Assembly (NCBI RefSeq): GCF_013343295.1
Contig: NZ_CP049074.1
Location: 310,001 to 374,000, forward strand
DNA length: 64,000 bases
Direction of reading: 5' to 3'
From: Metallosphaera tengchongensis
Lineage (GTDB): Archaea; Thermoproteota; Thermoprotei_A; Sulfolobales; Sulfolobaceae
Positions 19,289 to 29,370 of the stretch are shown in pieces. Below the pieces are notes generated by a model. The model was not told the DNA's origin, searched no databases, and saw nothing but the letters and a program-made list of their open reading frames with translations. Each line of letters opens with the position of its first letter. The stretch's first letter is position 1. The translations under genes and the position numbers were made by a program.

Positions 19289-20182
19289 CTGCTCAGGTTG
19301 CTTAGGTACCTCTACTCCCAGGTCTACCTTTCCACTTATCGCAGAAAGCACTGCGTAGGCCTTAGAAACTGCCCTTGAGAGAACGGCACTAGCGGTGTCG
19401 GGAGTCAAGAACCCTGCCTCACCCGCCAAAGCTAAAGCCCTCATATGTGCCTTACTCAATGTTAACTTGAGCACCTCTGGAACAGGATACGCTATTTCGA
19501 CACCTAAGAACAGAGAGTTCCTGAAGGCTTCATTAATCATTGAGCGGTAAGTATCTAGATTAATCTCCAGCTCTGATACCGGAATTAGTAAACCTTGATG
19601 ATAAGCAGCCTTAAGTCTCAACTTGACATAAACTGGCATTATCCCTAACTTTTGGAGAATTGGGGCCGCTTCTGCGGGTATCGGATCTCCAGGTTTAGCA
19701 ATTAGAGTGTCCTTAACCACATGAACCTTACCATCTTGAACCTTCGTCTGAACCTTGAGCTTGCCAAATGTGCTTAAAATTGGTCCTGCAGTCATTCCTG
19801 TATCTCCTGCAGGTATTACAACCTCCTCGTCGGCTTTATCTCCTGGCACTGGAAACCTCTTTAATTTAAATTTCGATAGAAATATAGATATTACAAATGG
19901 ATTATCATTTGAAAATATAAATGCATTGCTACCTGTGATGTAGCCTTCAATTTTACTTAAATCTATACCAGCTCTCTTGGCTGCTATGGTGAACAGGGTA
20001 TTTTTAGTTACTTTTATTTCAGCGATACCTCTTAACTTTTTCCTTATTTCATGAAGCTTATCTGTAGGAAATCCCTGAATGTCTGCAATCATGATAGTGC
20101 TAGAGTTCTTCAGTTTCTCCTCAAGTTCACTGACTTCATCTAATTTCCATCTGGGAATTTTCCTTTCTTCTACTATACTCAT
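19190..20182 (-). CDS. rplP0: Ribosomal protein P0 (L10 family)
   Basis: This is the base of the ribosomal stalk. Residues 1-105 bind rRNA ([38 protein letters not shown]). The archaeal insertion domain follows with [19 protein letters not shown] near 125. The helical spine that carries L12 dimers lies near 210-285. The acidic tail ends in the same SLFG motif as L12. I chose the ATG at 20182, preceded by GTGATC, over the in-frame GTG at 20191. It overlaps the stop region of rpl1. Confidence 0.96.
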   Translation of the reverse strand: MSIVEERKIPRWKLDEVSELEEKLKNSSTIMIADIQGFPTDKLHEIRKKLRGIAEIKVTKNTLFTIAAKRAGIDLSKIEGYITGSNAFIFSNDNPFVISIFLSKFKLKRFPVPGDKADEEVVIPAGDTGMTAGPILSTFGKLKVQTKVQDGKVHVVKDTLIAKPGDPIPAEAAPILQKLGIMPVYVKLRLKAAYHQGLLIPVSELEINLDTYRSMINEAFRNSLFLGVEIAYPVPEVLKLTLSKAHMRALALAGEAGFLTPDTASAVLSRAVSKAYAVLSAISGKVDLGVEVPKQPEQAQESKKEEKKEEEEKKGPSDEEIAGGLSSLFG

Positions 20183-20187
20183 AAGGA

Positions 20188-20844
20188 TCACTTCATCTTA
20201 ATCTGGGCTGGTTTACCCATTGTTGTTTTCACGTATAAAGCTTTGATATATGTTGGTCCCTTAATCTTAGGCTCTATTCCATTCAAAACTGCAAAGATGT
20301 TATCTACTAGATCGCCTACTGGTTGATCCTCAGTACCGATGAAAGTTTGAGTATGTGGCTGATCCTTGGTCTTTACTAATGTTGATCTCTTGTACCTAAT
20401 GACATATTCTCCCACGTCCGCTGAAGATGGAAGAGGAGTAGGGAATTTACCTCTAGGACCTAAAGCTGGGCCTAGTATCCTTCCGGCTAAAGACATTGAG
20501 TCCTGGGCTATGAGAAACCACTGATTCTTACTAGCTAGTTTTTTAATAGATCTCTTAGCTCCTTGAAGTTTCTGTAACTCTTCCTTTGTTAAAAGGACGT
20601 TAGGTTCAGCTTTCCTCACAGACTCCAGTTGCTCAAGCGAGGGCACAACTAACACGTTCCTGGGCTTACTGGGGGGCTTGGGTAAAACAATGGGATCCCT
20701 TAACTTTATGTCGCCCCTCTTCATGTCCACGTCCTTAAAGGATATTATCAGCTCTACACTTTGAGTGAATTGCCTCTTCTGATTATACTCCTGACTAAGA
20801 GCTAATTTCACAGCTTCCTCTATTTTCTCTTTTCCCACTATCAT
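20188..20844 (-). CDS. rpl1: Ribosomal protein L1
   Basis: This 218-aa protein binds 23S rRNA and forms the L1 stalk at the ribosomal E site. In archaea it can also repress its own mRNA. Diagnostic parts are [14 protein letters not shown] near 76, the [16 protein letters not shown] segment near 123 and the C-terminal [27 protein letters not shown] context supports the start. Its place between L11 and P0 is the conserved archaeal order. Confidence 0.97.
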   Translation of the reverse strand: MIVGKEKIEEAVKLALSQEYNQKRQFTQSVELIISFKDVDMKRGDIKLRDPIVLPKPPSKPRNVLVVPSLEQLESVRKAEPNVLLTKEELQKLQGAKRSIKKLASKNQWFLIAQDSMSLAGRILGPALGPRGKFPTPLPSSADVGEYVIRYKRSTLVKTKDQPHTQTFIGTEDQPVGDLVDNIFAVLNGIEPKIKGPTYIKALYVKTTMGKPAQIKMK

Positions 20845-20855
20845 AGTGACTTCAC

Positions 20856-21362
20856 CTATACGTTACCCCACTTGGGTTCCATTTCTTTTATTTTATCATC
20901 GTATTTACCCTCTTCAACTTCCCTGACCAGAAGCTTTGGATCCTTATTATCAACTGTAAGCCCTATACTTTTCGCAGTACCTAGAATGGACTTCACTGCT
21001 CCCTTAAGCTCTATGGCAGTCAACGAAGGTTTCTTTGATATGGCAACCTCTATTACGTCATCCATCGAAATATTTCCGACCTTCTTATGTTCTGGGTCAC
21101 CTGAGGGTTCGCTGGCACCAGCTTTCTTTAGGAGGAGGGAAGTAGTGGTCGGAACTCCAACAGAGATCTCATATTTTTTTGTGTCAGTATCAACGTCTAA
21201 AGTAACTGGAACGGTCATACCTTTAAACTGAGACGTAGCCTCGTTTATCTTCTTAACCACTTCTCCAACATTAAGTCCCAATTGGGACAAAGTTGGAGCG
21301 AGGGGAGGGCCTGGCTTTACGTTTCCCCCCTCTACCACTACTTTAACCGATTTTTTTGCCAT
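20856..21362 (-). CDS. rpl11: Ribosomal protein L11
   Basis: This 168-aa protein binds the GTPase-associated region of 23S rRNA at the base of the stalk. The N-terminal proline-rich segment [20 protein letters not shown] and the C-terminal RNA-binding helix region ([33 protein letters not shown]) are typical. GGTGAAATAGATG precedes the gene. It is eleven bases upstream of rpl1 in the same operon. Confidence 0.97.
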   Translation of the reverse strand: MAKKSVKVVVEGGNVKPGPPLAPTLSQLGLNVGEVVKKINEATSQFKGMTVPVTLDVDTDTKKYEISVGVPTTTSLLLKKAGASEPSGDPEHKKVGNISMDDVIEVAISKKPSLTAIELKGAVKSILGTAKSIGLTVDNKDPKLLVREVEEGKYDDKIKEMEPKWGNV

Positions 21363-21372
21363 CTATTTCACC

Positions 21373-21834
21373 TTAAGTTTTCTTTATTGGTTTTACCTGA
21401 TCTACAGGTATTGTGACCTGTAGAGGAAAGGCTGATTCTAGTATATTTAAAACTACTTCTCCACGTTCAGCCTTGTACTCCATTACTTGAGCCTGCATTC
21501 CTCTAAATGGACCCGAAATCACCTCTACCATATCCCCTATCTTAATTGCTGGTCCTGTGGGCTTTCTAGATACAAATTTCACAATATCGTCCTTTGGAAC
21601 AAGACCAGGTGCTACTCCCCTAACGTGTCTTATCCCGCTAGTTATGAACTTAACTATATGTGGACCAGTACTTTCAATAATAACGTAACCCTTCAGCGAA
21701 GGTAACACCACTATGGAATACACGTCCTCTATGTTGTTGGTTTTTATCCTTTCCTCTAACATTATGGCTACACTAACTTCCTGTCCTCCAGTGACTTTCA
21801 CCGCGTAAAAGTTTCTTATTCTAGAAGCTTCCAA
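21373..21834 (-). CDS. spt5: Transcription elongation factor Spt5 (NusG family)
   Basis: Spt5 pairs with Spt4 to clamp RNA polymerase and increase processivity. The 153-aa protein has the NGN domain (residues 1-85, FYAVKVTGGQEVSVAIML and HIVKFITSGIRHVRGVAPG) and a C-terminal KOW domain (IKIGDMVEVISGPFRGMQAQVMEY, residues 97-140). Length and domain order are standard for archaea. It sits between secE and rpl11, the widely conserved secE-nusG-rplK order. Confidence 0.95.
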   Translation of the reverse strand: MEASRIRNFYAVKVTGGQEVSVAIMLEERIKTNNIEDVYSIVVLPSLKGYVIIESTGPHIVKFITSGIRHVRGVAPGLVPKDDIVKFVSRKPTGPAIKIGDMVEVISGPFRGMQAQVMEYKAERGEVVLNILESAFPLQVTIPVDQVKPIKKT

Positions 21835-21847
21835 TTTTTACATCCCC

Positions 21848-22027
21848 TTAACCTAATAGGATGGAAAATGCCAATTGAACGAGAAAAGCTAGTAGTCCTA
21901 CGAATAAGAGGACTATCAGGGTAACCCTCAGGTTCAAGTAGAATGAACTTCTATCTGGCTTCTTTGATACGCTTATTATCCTTCTCCAATCTTCCCTGAG
22001 CTTCTTTATCCTGTCAACAAGACTCAT
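21848..22027 (-). CDS. secE: Protein translocase SecE/Sec61-gamma subunit
   Basis: This is a 59-aa single-span membrane protein of the SecYEbeta channel. I translated it directly: MSLVDRIKKLREDWRRIIS, then SKKPDRSSFY, then the hydrophobic segment VTLIVLLFVGLLAFLVQLAF (residues 35-54). The amphipathic helix, the K-K-P before the membrane segment and the C-terminal transmembrane helix are the SecE pattern. The stop is 14 bp before spt5, which confirms the expected gene order. Confidence 0.92.
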   Translation of the reverse strand: MSLVDRIKKLREDWRRIISVSKKPDRSSFYLNLRVTLIVLLFVGLLAFLVQLAFSILLG

Positions 22028-22058
22028 GCCTATTAACTACAGGCGTAAAATTATTAAT

Positions 22059-23168
22059 TTAACTGACCAGCCTATCAGCGAACCAGTCTGGATTAAACTT
22101 TATTAAACTATCATAGTCCTGCCCCATCCCAACGAATATTACAGGTTTACCTAACTTATATGCCAAAGAGAGTGCCACCCCACCCTTCGCGTCTGCATCG
22201 ACTTTAGTTAAAATTACTGCGTCATATCCGATATTTTTTTCAAAATATTCAGCCTGGGCTAAAGCGTCGTTACCCGCCAATGAGTCCAAAACTAATATCT
22301 TCATGTTCGGTTTAGCTATCCTCACAACTCTCCTCAATTCTTCGGTTAAATCCTTATCAGTATGCATCCTCCCCGCAGTGTCTATGAGAACCACGTCGAT
22401 GTTCCTGCTCTTTGCTGACTGTATAGCATCAAACGCCACTGATGCTGGATCACCCCCGTACTTTCCTCTCACTAACGGAACCTCTAATTTTGAGGCGTGA
22501 TAGGCTAGTTGCTCCTGGGCCGCAGCCCTGAAAGTATCGGAAGCTGCTATGATTACAGATAAGCCGTTTTTCTTTAGCAAATAGGCGAACTTGGCTATGG
22601 TTGTGGTCTTGCCTACCCCATTAACTCCAAAAAACACAATAACGAATGGCTTTTTATCCTTACTTATTTGAAAAATATCTATGTTACTATAATTTTTAGA
22701 CAGTATTTCTCTTAAAGATTTTTTTAGTGAATTTTTTACTAAATCCTCCAAATTCTCTTTTCTGGATATTTTTTTGCCTACCAACTCCTTCCTCAGATCG
22801 TCCAATATCTTGTCCGTTACTTCCAGCGAGACGTCGTCTTCAAGGAGCTCAACCCTAAGCTCTTCAATAAGGTCCAAGATGTCATCTTCCTTGATTTCTT
22901 TATATCTAAGAAAGCCTAATATACCTGGCTTTATTTCCTTACTTTCCGTCTCCTCTAGAGAACGTTGACCTTGAGACTTCTCTTGCTTTTCTTTAGTCTC
23001 TCCTTGTTCAACCGTGAAGTCTTGGGCTTTAGCCTCTGAAGGAACCTGACTTTGTTCTGAAGCTCTCTCTTCTGTTTCTCTCCTTACATTGAGCTGGTTT
23101 GCGTTGTCTCCTTCAGTTTCGACCTTTCTAGATAATTTTTCGGTAAAAGACGAAAAAGCTTTCTTCAA
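22059..23168 (-). CDS. ftsY: Signal recognition particle receptor FtsY
   Basis: A membrane-associated GTPase that docks SRP-ribosome complexes at the Sec translocon. The 369-aa protein has a charged acidic N-terminal extension (residues 1-75, rich in Glu, Gln and Lys), the helical N domain (80-150) and the SRP GTPase G domain. G1 is GVNGVGKTTTIAKFA near 176, then DTFRAAAQEQL near 205, DTAGRMHTD near 260 and TKVDADAKGG near 317. It is cotranscribed with prefoldin alpha and secE, linking folding and secretion. Confidence 0.96.
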   Translation of the reverse strand: MKKAFSSFTEKLSRKVETEGDNANQLNVRRETEERASEQSQVPSEAKAQDFTVEQGETKEKQEKSQGQRSLEETESKEIKPGILGFLRYKEIKEDDILDLIEELRVELLEDDVSLEVTDKILDDLRKELVGKKISRKENLEDLVKNSLKKSLREILSKNYSNIDIFQISKDKKPFVIVFFGVNGVGKTTTIAKFAYLLKKNGLSVIIAASDTFRAAAQEQLAYHASKLEVPLVRGKYGGDPASVAFDAIQSAKSRNIDVVLIDTAGRMHTDKDLTEELRRVVRIAKPNMKILVLDSLAGNDALAQAEYFEKNIGYDAVILTKVDADAKGGVALSLAYKLGKPVIFVGMGQDYDSLIKFNPDWFADRLVS

Positions 23169-23182
23169 CTTGTCGAAACAGC

Positions 23183-23635
23183 TTACTCACCTTGAGCTTG
23201 TTGAGCTTGTGCCCTGTTTAAAATTTCAGCGATTTGAGAGTACGCATTAACTACAGTATTCAATCTGTTAGTTATTTCCTGTAGGCTCTTGTTTAGCTGT
23301 TCCTCCCTATTGTCTAAAATTTTAGAAGCGTCCTCAGGGGGTATTTCTGCGTAATATCCTAGACCTAAGTTAACCAACACTTTATCTGAAGGAATTTCAG
23401 TAACTTTCAATATAACGAATCCTCTCCTATCTACGGAAAGGAGCATTTCTTTGTTCTGCGCCTTAAGAATATTCAATGCTTCCTTTGAGCTCTTCACAGC
23501 CCCTAAAGACTCGAGCACTTCATCCCTTAGCTTTTGTAATGCATCGATCTCCTTCTTTAGAGAGTCCGCTTGCACCAAAAGATCTTCGAGGCTAACTACC
23601 ATTCTTCCCTGATTGGATTCAGCCATTTTCATCAC
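23183..23635 (-). CDS. pfdA: Prefoldin alpha subunit
   Basis: This forms the hexameric chaperone with prefoldin beta and captures unfolded proteins in coiled-coil tentacles. The 150-aa protein has two long heptad-rich helices (residues 12-50 and 108-145) flanking a beta region with [27 protein letters not shown]. The MAESNQ start could be at the third or fourth codon of the frame. It overlaps the LX gene by 4 bp and precedes ftsY. Confidence 0.93.
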   Translation of the reverse strand: MMKMAESNQGRMVVSLEDLLVQADSLKKEIDALQKLRDEVLESLGAVKSSKEALNILKAQNKEMLLSVDRRGFVILKVTEIPSDKVLVNLGLGYYAEIPPEDASKILDNREEQLNKSLQEITNRLNTVVNAYSQIAEILNRAQAQQAQGE

Positions 23636-23901
23636 AATATTATCCTATCTATCTCTGCGAGTTCTTTTATCTTTTTATTTTTGAGATGTGTAGGGTCTAC
23701 TTCTTTTATCTCAACAAATTTAATGTTCTTCCTTTTAATTTTATTTTTACTACCGAACTCCGCGTAAACCCGCTCTTTAGCTTGGGCTTCGTTAATAGCC
23801 CTAACGTATTTTGTAAATTTCTGCCTTGTTGGAAACTCGCTCTCATTGAAGAGAGCCTCTCCGCGGATAATGAAAGTTTTGACTTCAGTCATCTCATTCA
23901 C
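23632..23901 (-). CDS. rpl18a: Ribosomal protein LX (L18Ae/L20a)
   Basis: An 89-aa archaeal large-subunit protein related to one half of eukaryotic L18a/L20. The motifs [12 protein letters not shown] and [23 protein letters not shown] are characteristic. It overlaps eif6 by 8 bp at its start, and an internal ATG at 23892 is an equally good start. The eif6-LX-prefoldin order is conserved in archaea. Confidence 0.93.
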   Translation of the reverse strand: MNEMTEVKTFIIRGEALFNESEFPTRQKFTKYVRAINEAQAKERVYAEFGSKNKIKRKNIKFVEIKEVDPTHLKNKKIKELAEIDRIIL

Positions 23902-24565
23902 TAAAAGCTCTCTGGATTCTTAAAATCTCTGGCCCAGTAGTCGATGTTCCAACCAAGGCACCATAGCTGTTTGCTATCATGCCGCTTCTTATAAACGCAC
24001 TCCCAAAGTTAATAGTTCCAACTTCTAAGTTGGTTTTAAAGAATGAACTCAAGAGTTTAAGCTCGTCCTCTCTTGCCTCAATATGCACTAAGCCGCCCTT
24101 GGTAGTCAATACTCCAACCGAACCCACCACTATCACCTGCGCTACTGTGCCTTTCTTGACCTCCTCTACCCCAAGAGCCTTTTTTATAGTGTTTGCCTCT
24201 GCGTCTGAAAATTCCGGATATAGTAAGGCGCTTCTATCATTGGTCAAAATTACGTTACCTAAAGCCGTAGCCCTAACGTCAACTATCTCTACGTTAATAT
24301 CCTTAGCCGCCTCCTTTATGACCTTAATTTCGCTCTCCTTTGCTATTCTCGGAAGAAGAATGCTGTGGTTGTTTCCTGCTACAAATACTCCAATCAAATA
24401 ACTGTCAGCTATAGAAGTTTCTATCAGTTCAGTTTTAAGGTTGTCCTGGATTATCTCCTTCGAACCTTTATCTAAGTTCTTAGGAATTATTGTATACTTA
24501 TCATTAGTAAAAATGTAAACCCCTATATTATCAGTCCCAAAAACACTGAACCTCTGAATATTCAT
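23894..24565 (-). CDS. eif6: Translation initiation factor 6
   Basis: This 223-aa anti-association factor binds the large ribosomal subunit and blocks joining with the small subunit. The fivefold pseudo-symmetric pentein pattern shows as repeats such as [43 protein letters not shown] and [13 protein letters not shown]. The length is usual. It overlaps rpl31e by 4 bp (ATGA type) and LX at the other end. Confidence 0.96.
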   Translation of the reverse strand: MNIQRFSVFGTDNIGVYIFTNDKYTIIPKNLDKGSKEIIQDNLKTELIETSIADSYLIGVFVAGNNHSILLPRIAKESEIKVIKEAAKDINVEIVDVRATALGNVILTNDRSALLYPEFSDAEANTIKKALGVEEVKKGTVAQVIVVGSVGVLTTKGGLVHIEAREDELKLLSSFFKTNLEVGTINFGSAFIRSGMIANSYGALVGTSTTGPEILRIQRAFSE

Positions 24566-24828
24566 TCAGGCTTCACTGCTAATCTGACAAGAAAAGTTTT
24601 TTCGCCTATTTTTAAGACAACAACTCTTACTTTTCTAGCCAACTTATCCTTAGAGTTATTGGAAATGGCGCTTACTAATAACGGATCCAAGATTACTTTA
24701 TTTGCACCGAAATGCCTCGCTACTTCTTCTTTAACCTCATTAATAGCCCTTTTGAACTTCATTGTCCTTTTAGAATTATGCGCGCTCCTCAGGTTTATTA
24801 CGAGCTCAAAGTTATCTTTTTGTTTCAT
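24562..24828 (-). CDS. rpl31e: Ribosomal protein L31e
   Basis: This is an 88-aa large-subunit protein near the polypeptide exit tunnel. [31 protein letters not shown] is the conserved first half. The product is basic, short and of standard length. It follows rpl39e by 2 bp, a conserved archaeal pair. Confidence 0.95.
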   Translation of the reverse strand: MKQKDNFELVINLRSAHNSKRTMKFKRAINEVKEEVARHFGANKVILDPLLVSAISNNSKDKLARKVRVVVLKIGEKTFLVRLAVKPE

Positions 24829-24830
24829 AA

Positions 24831-24986
24831 TTACACCTTCAGATCATTCCTTCTCCAGTTCCTCTTCTTGGGATTGAATCTGAATTTTCCGTTGGTCTTC
24901 AGGATTACCCATGCTGGAACCGCCGAGTTCTCCTTTAACGCCCTAGCTAACCTTCTTTTAACTCCAGAAGGCTTACTTCTACTCAT
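24831..24986 (-). CDS. rpl39e: Ribosomal protein L39e
   Basis: A 51-aa basic protein inside the exit tunnel. Direct translation gives [20 protein letters not shown] followed by [20 protein letters not shown] and [11 protein letters not shown]. The [17 protein letters not shown] pattern is diagnostic of L39e. It is easily missed because of its size. The start overlaps the PDCD5-like gene by 4 bp. Confidence 0.95.
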   Translation of the reverse strand: MSRSKPSGVKRRLARALKENSAVPAWVILKTNGKFRFNPKKRNWRRNDLKV

Positions 24987-25336
24987 TTCCAGCCCCTCTC
25001 CCTAATTTGAATATTGAAATCCCTTTTGGTCTGACCTGCTATCTGTGCCAGAATCTGCTTTAATTCCTCATCAGATATAGGGATCCTTATTCTTCCACTC
25101 TGAGCTAAAGTAATTAGCTGATTTTCAATTGACTCCGCAAGTTCAGGTTTAATGAGCTTTACATTATTCAGCCTTTGTCTAGCTTCTTGGGTTAATATGC
25201 TACGGAGAAGCGCCTCCTTTCTAGCCTCCAACTCGGCCTTCTTTTGCCTCTCTTCAGCAGCTCTCCTACTTTCCGTCTGAGCCCTACGTCTTAACAACTC
25301 CTCTAGTTCCGGATCCGAGTAATTATCCTCCGACAT
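24983..25336 (-). CDS. PDCD5-related DNA-binding protein
   Basis: A 117-aa archaeal homologue of programmed cell death protein 5 (COG2118). The N-terminal half is a highly charged helix rich in Arg/Glu/Ala ([22 protein letters not shown]). The C-terminal half forms a three-helix bundle ([33 protein letters not shown]) ending in basic residues. Its cellular role in archaea is not settled. It is always near rps19e and rpl39e in this lineage, as here. Confidence 0.92.
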   Translation of the reverse strand: MSEDNYSDPELEELLRRRAQTESRRAAEERQKKAELEARKEALLRSILTQEARQRLNNVKLIKPELAESIENQLITLAQSGRIRIPISDEELKQILAQIAGQTKRDFNIQIRERGWK

Positions 25337-25342
25337 AACAGA

Positions 25343-25813
25343 TCACTCCAAATACTTCTTCAGAGATGACTTATTGTTTGCTAACTCTATAAAGATTTCG
25401 TGAGAAACTTTGTCTAATAGAGCCTTCCCCTTTGGGGTAAGCGTCCTGCCTCTCCTTATTCCTTTCGTCTTGGCAACCAGCCCTGCTTTCTCCAATTGCT
25501 GGAAGAGTAATCTCGTGGAATGACCAGGAGACCTAGCAGCAACGGGCGGCTTGGTTCCCCTTCTCTTCAGTCCACCGTAGACTCTTCTTGACTTAGATAC
25601 TCCAAAAGGACCACTAACATACAACTTTCTCAATATCGATGCCGCTCTCATATACCACCAAATCTCAGGCTCATCGGGTATCCTCTCCTTAAATGAAGCA
25701 GTTTTAGTAATTAGTGACCACTCTGGAGGTTGAACTTCCTTAATGTTACTCTTAATGTATTCGGATAATCTTTTCACCAATGTTTCAGGCGGTACCATAT
25801 TGGCTGTAATCAT
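25343..25813 (-). CDS. rps19e: Ribosomal protein S19e
   Basis: This 156-aa small-subunit protein is required for late 30S/40S maturation. Characteristic motifs are [40 protein letters not shown] and [22 protein letters not shown]. The start may be the internal ATG at 25798 ([11 protein letters not shown]). It is the first gene of the 10-kb minus-strand translation superoperon and has no GGTGA site, consistent with leaderless initiation. Confidence 0.96.
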   Translation of the reverse strand: MITANMVPPETLVKRLSEYIKSNIKEVQPPEWSLITKTASFKERIPDEPEIWWYMRAASILRKLYVSGPFGVSKSRRVYGGLKRRGTKPPVAARSPGHSTRLLFQQLEKAGLVAKTKGIRRGRTLTPKGKALLDKVSHEIFIELANNKSSLKKYLE

Positions 25814-25840
25814 TCCGATTCGATATTAGGTCTCACCGAA

Positions 25841-25852
25841 AGTTTAAAAATT
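25841..25852. promoter_or_regulatory. Near-palindromic TATA element shared by two divergent genes
   Basis: The A/T run agtttaaaaatt lies 21 bp from the GTG start at 25873 on the plus strand and about 28 bp from the ATG at 25813 on the minus strand. Only 59 bp separate the two genes, and this is the only strong A/T box in the gap. It probably serves both. Confidence 0.5.
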
Positions 25853-25872
25853 AACCTCATCAATATCATGCT

Positions 25873-27051
25873 GTGAGGTTATACATAGCTTCTTCCAAGG
25901 AAATAAAGGATGGAAAAATTACCGACATATATTTTGAAAGGACATCTAAAGCCCTGGAAAAGGCAGGAATAACGAACGTAAAGGTGAGGATGGAGTTTCA
26001 CTCTTATGGACTTCCAAAGGAATACGAATGGGCAGTTTTCGCTGGATTAGAGGAGGCTCTGTACCTATTGGAAGGAAAGGATGTGAACGTATATGCGATG
26101 GAAGAGGGAACACTGTTTAAAGAAGTAGAGCCTGTTATCACAATAGAGGGCAACTACCTGGACTTTGGAGTATTGGAAACAGCTTTACTAGGAATCTTAA
26201 GACATTCTAGTAGTATTGCTACAAAAGCAGCAAGAATAAAGAGGTTGGCCTTTGATAAACAGGTTATATTCTTCGGTCTGAGATCTGTACATCCAGCAAT
26301 AGCACCTATGACAGATAGATCTGCTTATATAGGTGGGATGGACGGTGTATCTGGTGCCTTCAGCGAGGAGTTATTGGGCGTAAAACCATCTGGAACCATG
26401 CCACATGCCCTAATGCTAGTGGTAGGGGATAACGTAGAGGCATGGAAGATATTCGATGCCGGAGTAGAACCAGATGTGCCTAGGATTGTCCTGGCTGACA
26501 CGTTTGAGGACGAAAGGACTGAAGCAATTAAAGCTGCAAAACTTTTAGGAGAAAGATTAAGCGGAATTAGATTGGATACGCCTTCAAGTAGGAGAGGAAA
26601 CTTCAGAAAGATTATACAAGAAGTTAGATGGACCCTAAACCTTCACGGGTTTCATAACGTGAAGATAATAGTTAGTGGTGGGTTGGACGAGCCTCAGATT
26701 TTAGAGCTAAGAGATTACGTAGATGGGTTTGGCGTAGGTACTAGTGTGGCTTTCCCTGAGAGTGTAGACTTTAGTGCGGACATTGTAGAGAAGTGGGTAA
26801 ATAACCAATGGGTACCACTGACCAAAAGAGGAAAGTGGCCAGGCGCTAAGCAGGTCTTTCGTTGCAAAAGATTTGACGACGTTATTGTCCCTTGGGGGAA
26901 GCAAATGGAGGGATGTGAGCCCCTGCTTCACAAGTTTATGGAACACGGTAAACTGGTTAGGGATCTTCCTTCCCCACAAGAAATTAGAGAGAGAGTGATA
27001 TCCCAACTTAAAGACTTGCCCAACGATGAGAAGCTAACCTCAGCAATGTAA
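25873..27051 (+). CDS. pncB: Nicotinate phosphoribosyltransferase
   Basis: The enzyme condenses nicotinate with PRPP to nicotinate mononucleotide for NAD salvage. The 392-aa protein shows the type II phosphoribosyltransferase barrel: [19 protein letters not shown] near 96, [28 protein letters not shown] near 133, GTMPHALML near 173, [11 protein letters not shown] near 262 and [14 protein letters not shown] near 278. A CX2C-like zinc site, as in short archaeal members, is not evident. The frame starts at GTG with no upstream ATG, and the TATA box 21 bp away fits a leaderless mRNA. Confidence 0.93.
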   Translation: MRLYIASSKEIKDGKITDIYFERTSKALEKAGITNVKVRMEFHSYGLPKEYEWAVFAGLEEALYLLEGKDVNVYAMEEGTLFKEVEPVITIEGNYLDFGVLETALLGILRHSSSIATKAARIKRLAFDKQVIFFGLRSVHPAIAPMTDRSAYIGGMDGVSGAFSEELLGVKPSGTMPHALMLVVGDNVEAWKIFDAGVEPDVPRIVLADTFEDERTEAIKAAKLLGERLSGIRLDTPSSRRGNFRKIIQEVRWTLNLHGFHNVKIIVSGGLDEPQILELRDYVDGFGVGTSVAFPESVDFSADIVEKWVNNQWVPLTKRGKWPGAKQVFRCKRFDDVIVPWGKQMEGCEPLLHKFMEHGKLVRDLPSPQEIRERVISQLKDLPNDEKLTSAM

Positions 27052-27080
27052 GCCGTATACCCTGCTTCCCTTAACTACAG

Positions 27081-28151
27081 TTATTCAACAACTATTTCCT
27101 TAATTCCTTCTATACTTCTATTGAACGCTATTTCTGCTATTGGCTCCATCCTCCTAATTGCGTTATATAATCTCAGGTTTAACGTTCTTATCGCTGTAGC
27201 CACTTTAGGCGCATTCATCTTTTGTATTCTCTCCTCCAGCAGAAGAGCGTCGGAGAGGAGCACTCTCCTTAAAGTCCTTAGCTCATCCAATGCCTCATTT
27301 ACCAGTTTAATGTCCTCCTTACTTAGGACTTTGACTACATGGTCTATAACTACAGCGGTTTGGTCTATCAGCATATCCATTTTGTCCCAAGACATTTTAA
27401 GAAGAGCTAAGTCATCTGGGTGCAAACTGAGTAGATCATTGGCGGCTTCACTGATCTCGTCTGCAGCCTCTTCGGCTGCCTTCACTAAAATACGATTGCC
27501 AACTATTTGTATTCTCTTAACTCCTATCATATAGGCGAGGCTCCTGTTTACCTGGGCTAGCAAAAGCTGTCTAAGGGATAGATAGTACAACCTATCGACT
27601 TCCTTCTCTAACTCTACAACTTCCTGAAGGAAAGTCCTGCTAGCCTCCCTGATACCCAAATTAAGATAATGCAACATCTGTTTTAAGGTGTTTGTTAGTC
27701 GGTTTACAAGGCTTCCTAAGTTATATTTAGTAGGGTCCAAGAAGGACTGTATCTGTATGCTGGTTATATCCTGAGACACTATCTCTAGACCTATAAGGCT
27801 CCTCGCAGTCTCCTTGATTTTCCTTAAGAGTTCCTCTGTGAACACACCGTTGGTTGTTTCTATGGATATTCTATCAAACCCTAGTATGTAAAGACTGTGA
27901 ACGATCCTAGTAACGAGGTCTGGAGAAGTCGATACTGAAATCCTAACCTTCATCTCCTTCGGAGCGTTATCGGTCTTGAGATTTGGAGGATAGACCTTTA
28001 GACTGCCGTCCTCATCTACTTCAAGATAAATACTTTCTCCTGGACTCAGACTTACTTCTTTGACCCAATCAGCAGGTAAGGAAACCATCAGGGTAGATTT
28101 CCCAAATTTTTGTACTCTTCTAACTTCCATATAACTCTCTATATACTTCAA
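27081..28151 (-). CDS. AbrB-PhoU fusion regulator (paralogue 1)
   Basis: This 356-aa protein has an N-terminal AbrB/SpoVT domain ([32 protein letters not shown], residues 8-55) followed by a PhoU-like all-helical region with two repeats (about 160-350). Archaeal members are called phosphate uptake regulators by homology. No phosphate transporter is nearby, so the regulated process is unknown. The ATG at residue 8 is an alternative start. A paralogue with the same layout lies at 59838-60857. Confidence 0.82.
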   Translation of the reverse strand: MKYIESYMEVRRVQKFGKSTLMVSLPADWVKEVSLSPGESIYLEVDEDGSLKVYPPNLKTDNAPKEMKVRISVSTSPDLVTRIVHSLYILGFDRISIETTNGVFTEELLRKIKETARSLIGLEIVSQDITSIQIQSFLDPTKYNLGSLVNRLTNTLKQMLHYLNLGIREASRTFLQEVVELEKEVDRLYYLSLRQLLLAQVNRSLAYMIGVKRIQIVGNRILVKAAEEAADEISEAANDLLSLHPDDLALLKMSWDKMDMLIDQTAVVIDHVVKVLSKEDIKLVNEALDELRTLRRVLLSDALLLEERIQKMNAPKVATAIRTLNLRLYNAIRRMEPIAEIAFNRSIEGIKEIVVE

Positions 28152-28179
28152 GAGTATATAAAAGTAATTTAAATCTAGT

Positions 28180-29178
28180 CTATATTGTTTTGACTACTGG
28201 AACAGTGCCGAAATTTTTAGTGTCTATTTTTTCTTCACCATAGGAAGGTATAATTCTTATTCCATATGGTCTTTTTTTCAACCTTTGTATGATGATAAGG
28301 TCGCTTATTATATTAAAGTACAAACCCTGCTCATAATTTACTCCAACCATATCCAAACCTGCTAAACAGGCTGAACTCATATTTAGTAGATGGGAGAGCG
28401 TTACTCTCCCTTCCAATACCCTTTCCTTTAATATGTTATCCTCTGCTACTGGTATCATGAGCTCAGAAAATCCCATTGCATTTACATCCGTATTAATTGA
28501 CGCCCTCATAATATTATTATTCATATTACTAATTACAGATAAAACTCCTGGGGAATAAATTTTCTTGCCTAGCTTTGTTTCCAATAGATGTCCTACACTC
28601 TCTTCCATCCACGGGGAAACGGATGGATCTATTCCTAAAAACTTCAGTCCTATCTTCTCTTCTATTTCTTGACCTTTTCGCTTTGCCTCCATAAGAGCCT
28701 CTTCCATGAGATTCCCCAAGACCTCTTTTACGTAAATGAGAGAAAGTCCGAACCCTAAATGAAAGTTATCCCCAGATGAGGCAGGGTAGTAGGGAGTTGT
28801 AAGGAACTCCTCATTTAACAGTATTGCAAATCTTGAAGCTTCGTCAGGCTCCAACTTAGATAGGACTTTAACTGCGTTGTCCATGTTACGGTTATCTCTT
28901 AGCAGAATATGAACAAAGATGTTATCTCCACTTCGGAGTACATCTGGTATATCCACAATTCTTGGGTCATGATCAAATAACCCTCCTAAACTAAAGAGAA
29001 CAGATTTATCGTCAGGTAGTATATCCAGTATCCTCCCCAAGTTAACATTAGTAGATGGTGGAAGGCTTATCCTCCTTGAGAACAGATCCATATCAATATC
29101 CATCAACTTTTGATGAAGCTGATGGATCGTGTCTTGATTAAGTGAGTTAGAGAAAACCGTTACTGCCCTTATTCTCAT
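28180..29178 (-). CDS. DUF711 family protein
   Basis: This 332-aa protein starts [11 protein letters not shown]. It contains [21 protein letters not shown] near 138 and [24 protein letters not shown] near 178, features of the DUF711 family distantly related to glycyl-radical enzyme folds. No glycyl-radical RVSGY motif is seen. The function is unknown. It lies 28 bp upstream of the AbrB-PhoU gene on the same strand, so the two may be cotranscribed. Confidence 0.8.
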   Translation of the reverse strand: MRIRAVTVFSNSLNQDTIHQLHQKLMDIDMDLFSRRISLPPSTNVNLGRILDILPDDKSVLFSLGGLFDHDPRIVDIPDVLRSGDNIFVHILLRDNRNMDNAVKVLSKLEPDEASRFAILLNEEFLTTPYYPASSGDNFHLGFGLSLIYVKEVLGNLMEEALMEAKRKGQEIEEKIGLKFLGIDPSVSPWMEESVGHLLETKLGKKIYSPGVLSVISNMNNNIMRASINTDVNAMGFSELMIPVAEDNILKERVLEGRVTLSHLLNMSSACLAGLDMVGVNYEQGLYFNIISDLIIIQRLKKRPYGIRIIPSYGEEKIDTKNFGTVPVVKTI

Positions 29179-29370
29179 TTCTTATGACCACTTGAAATTG
29201 GATGTCGAGATTAAATGTCCTAAATCTACTTTCAATACTGCTAACTCCTCTCAGCCCTAGAGAGCGCTGTGTTTCCCTTGTCAAGATCAGTCACTAATCA
29301 TGTTGGTTCTGACCTTAGAGAATTTAAGTTTCAATCGAGTCCGGACTCTTATTAGCGTTCAGTTATTTAG

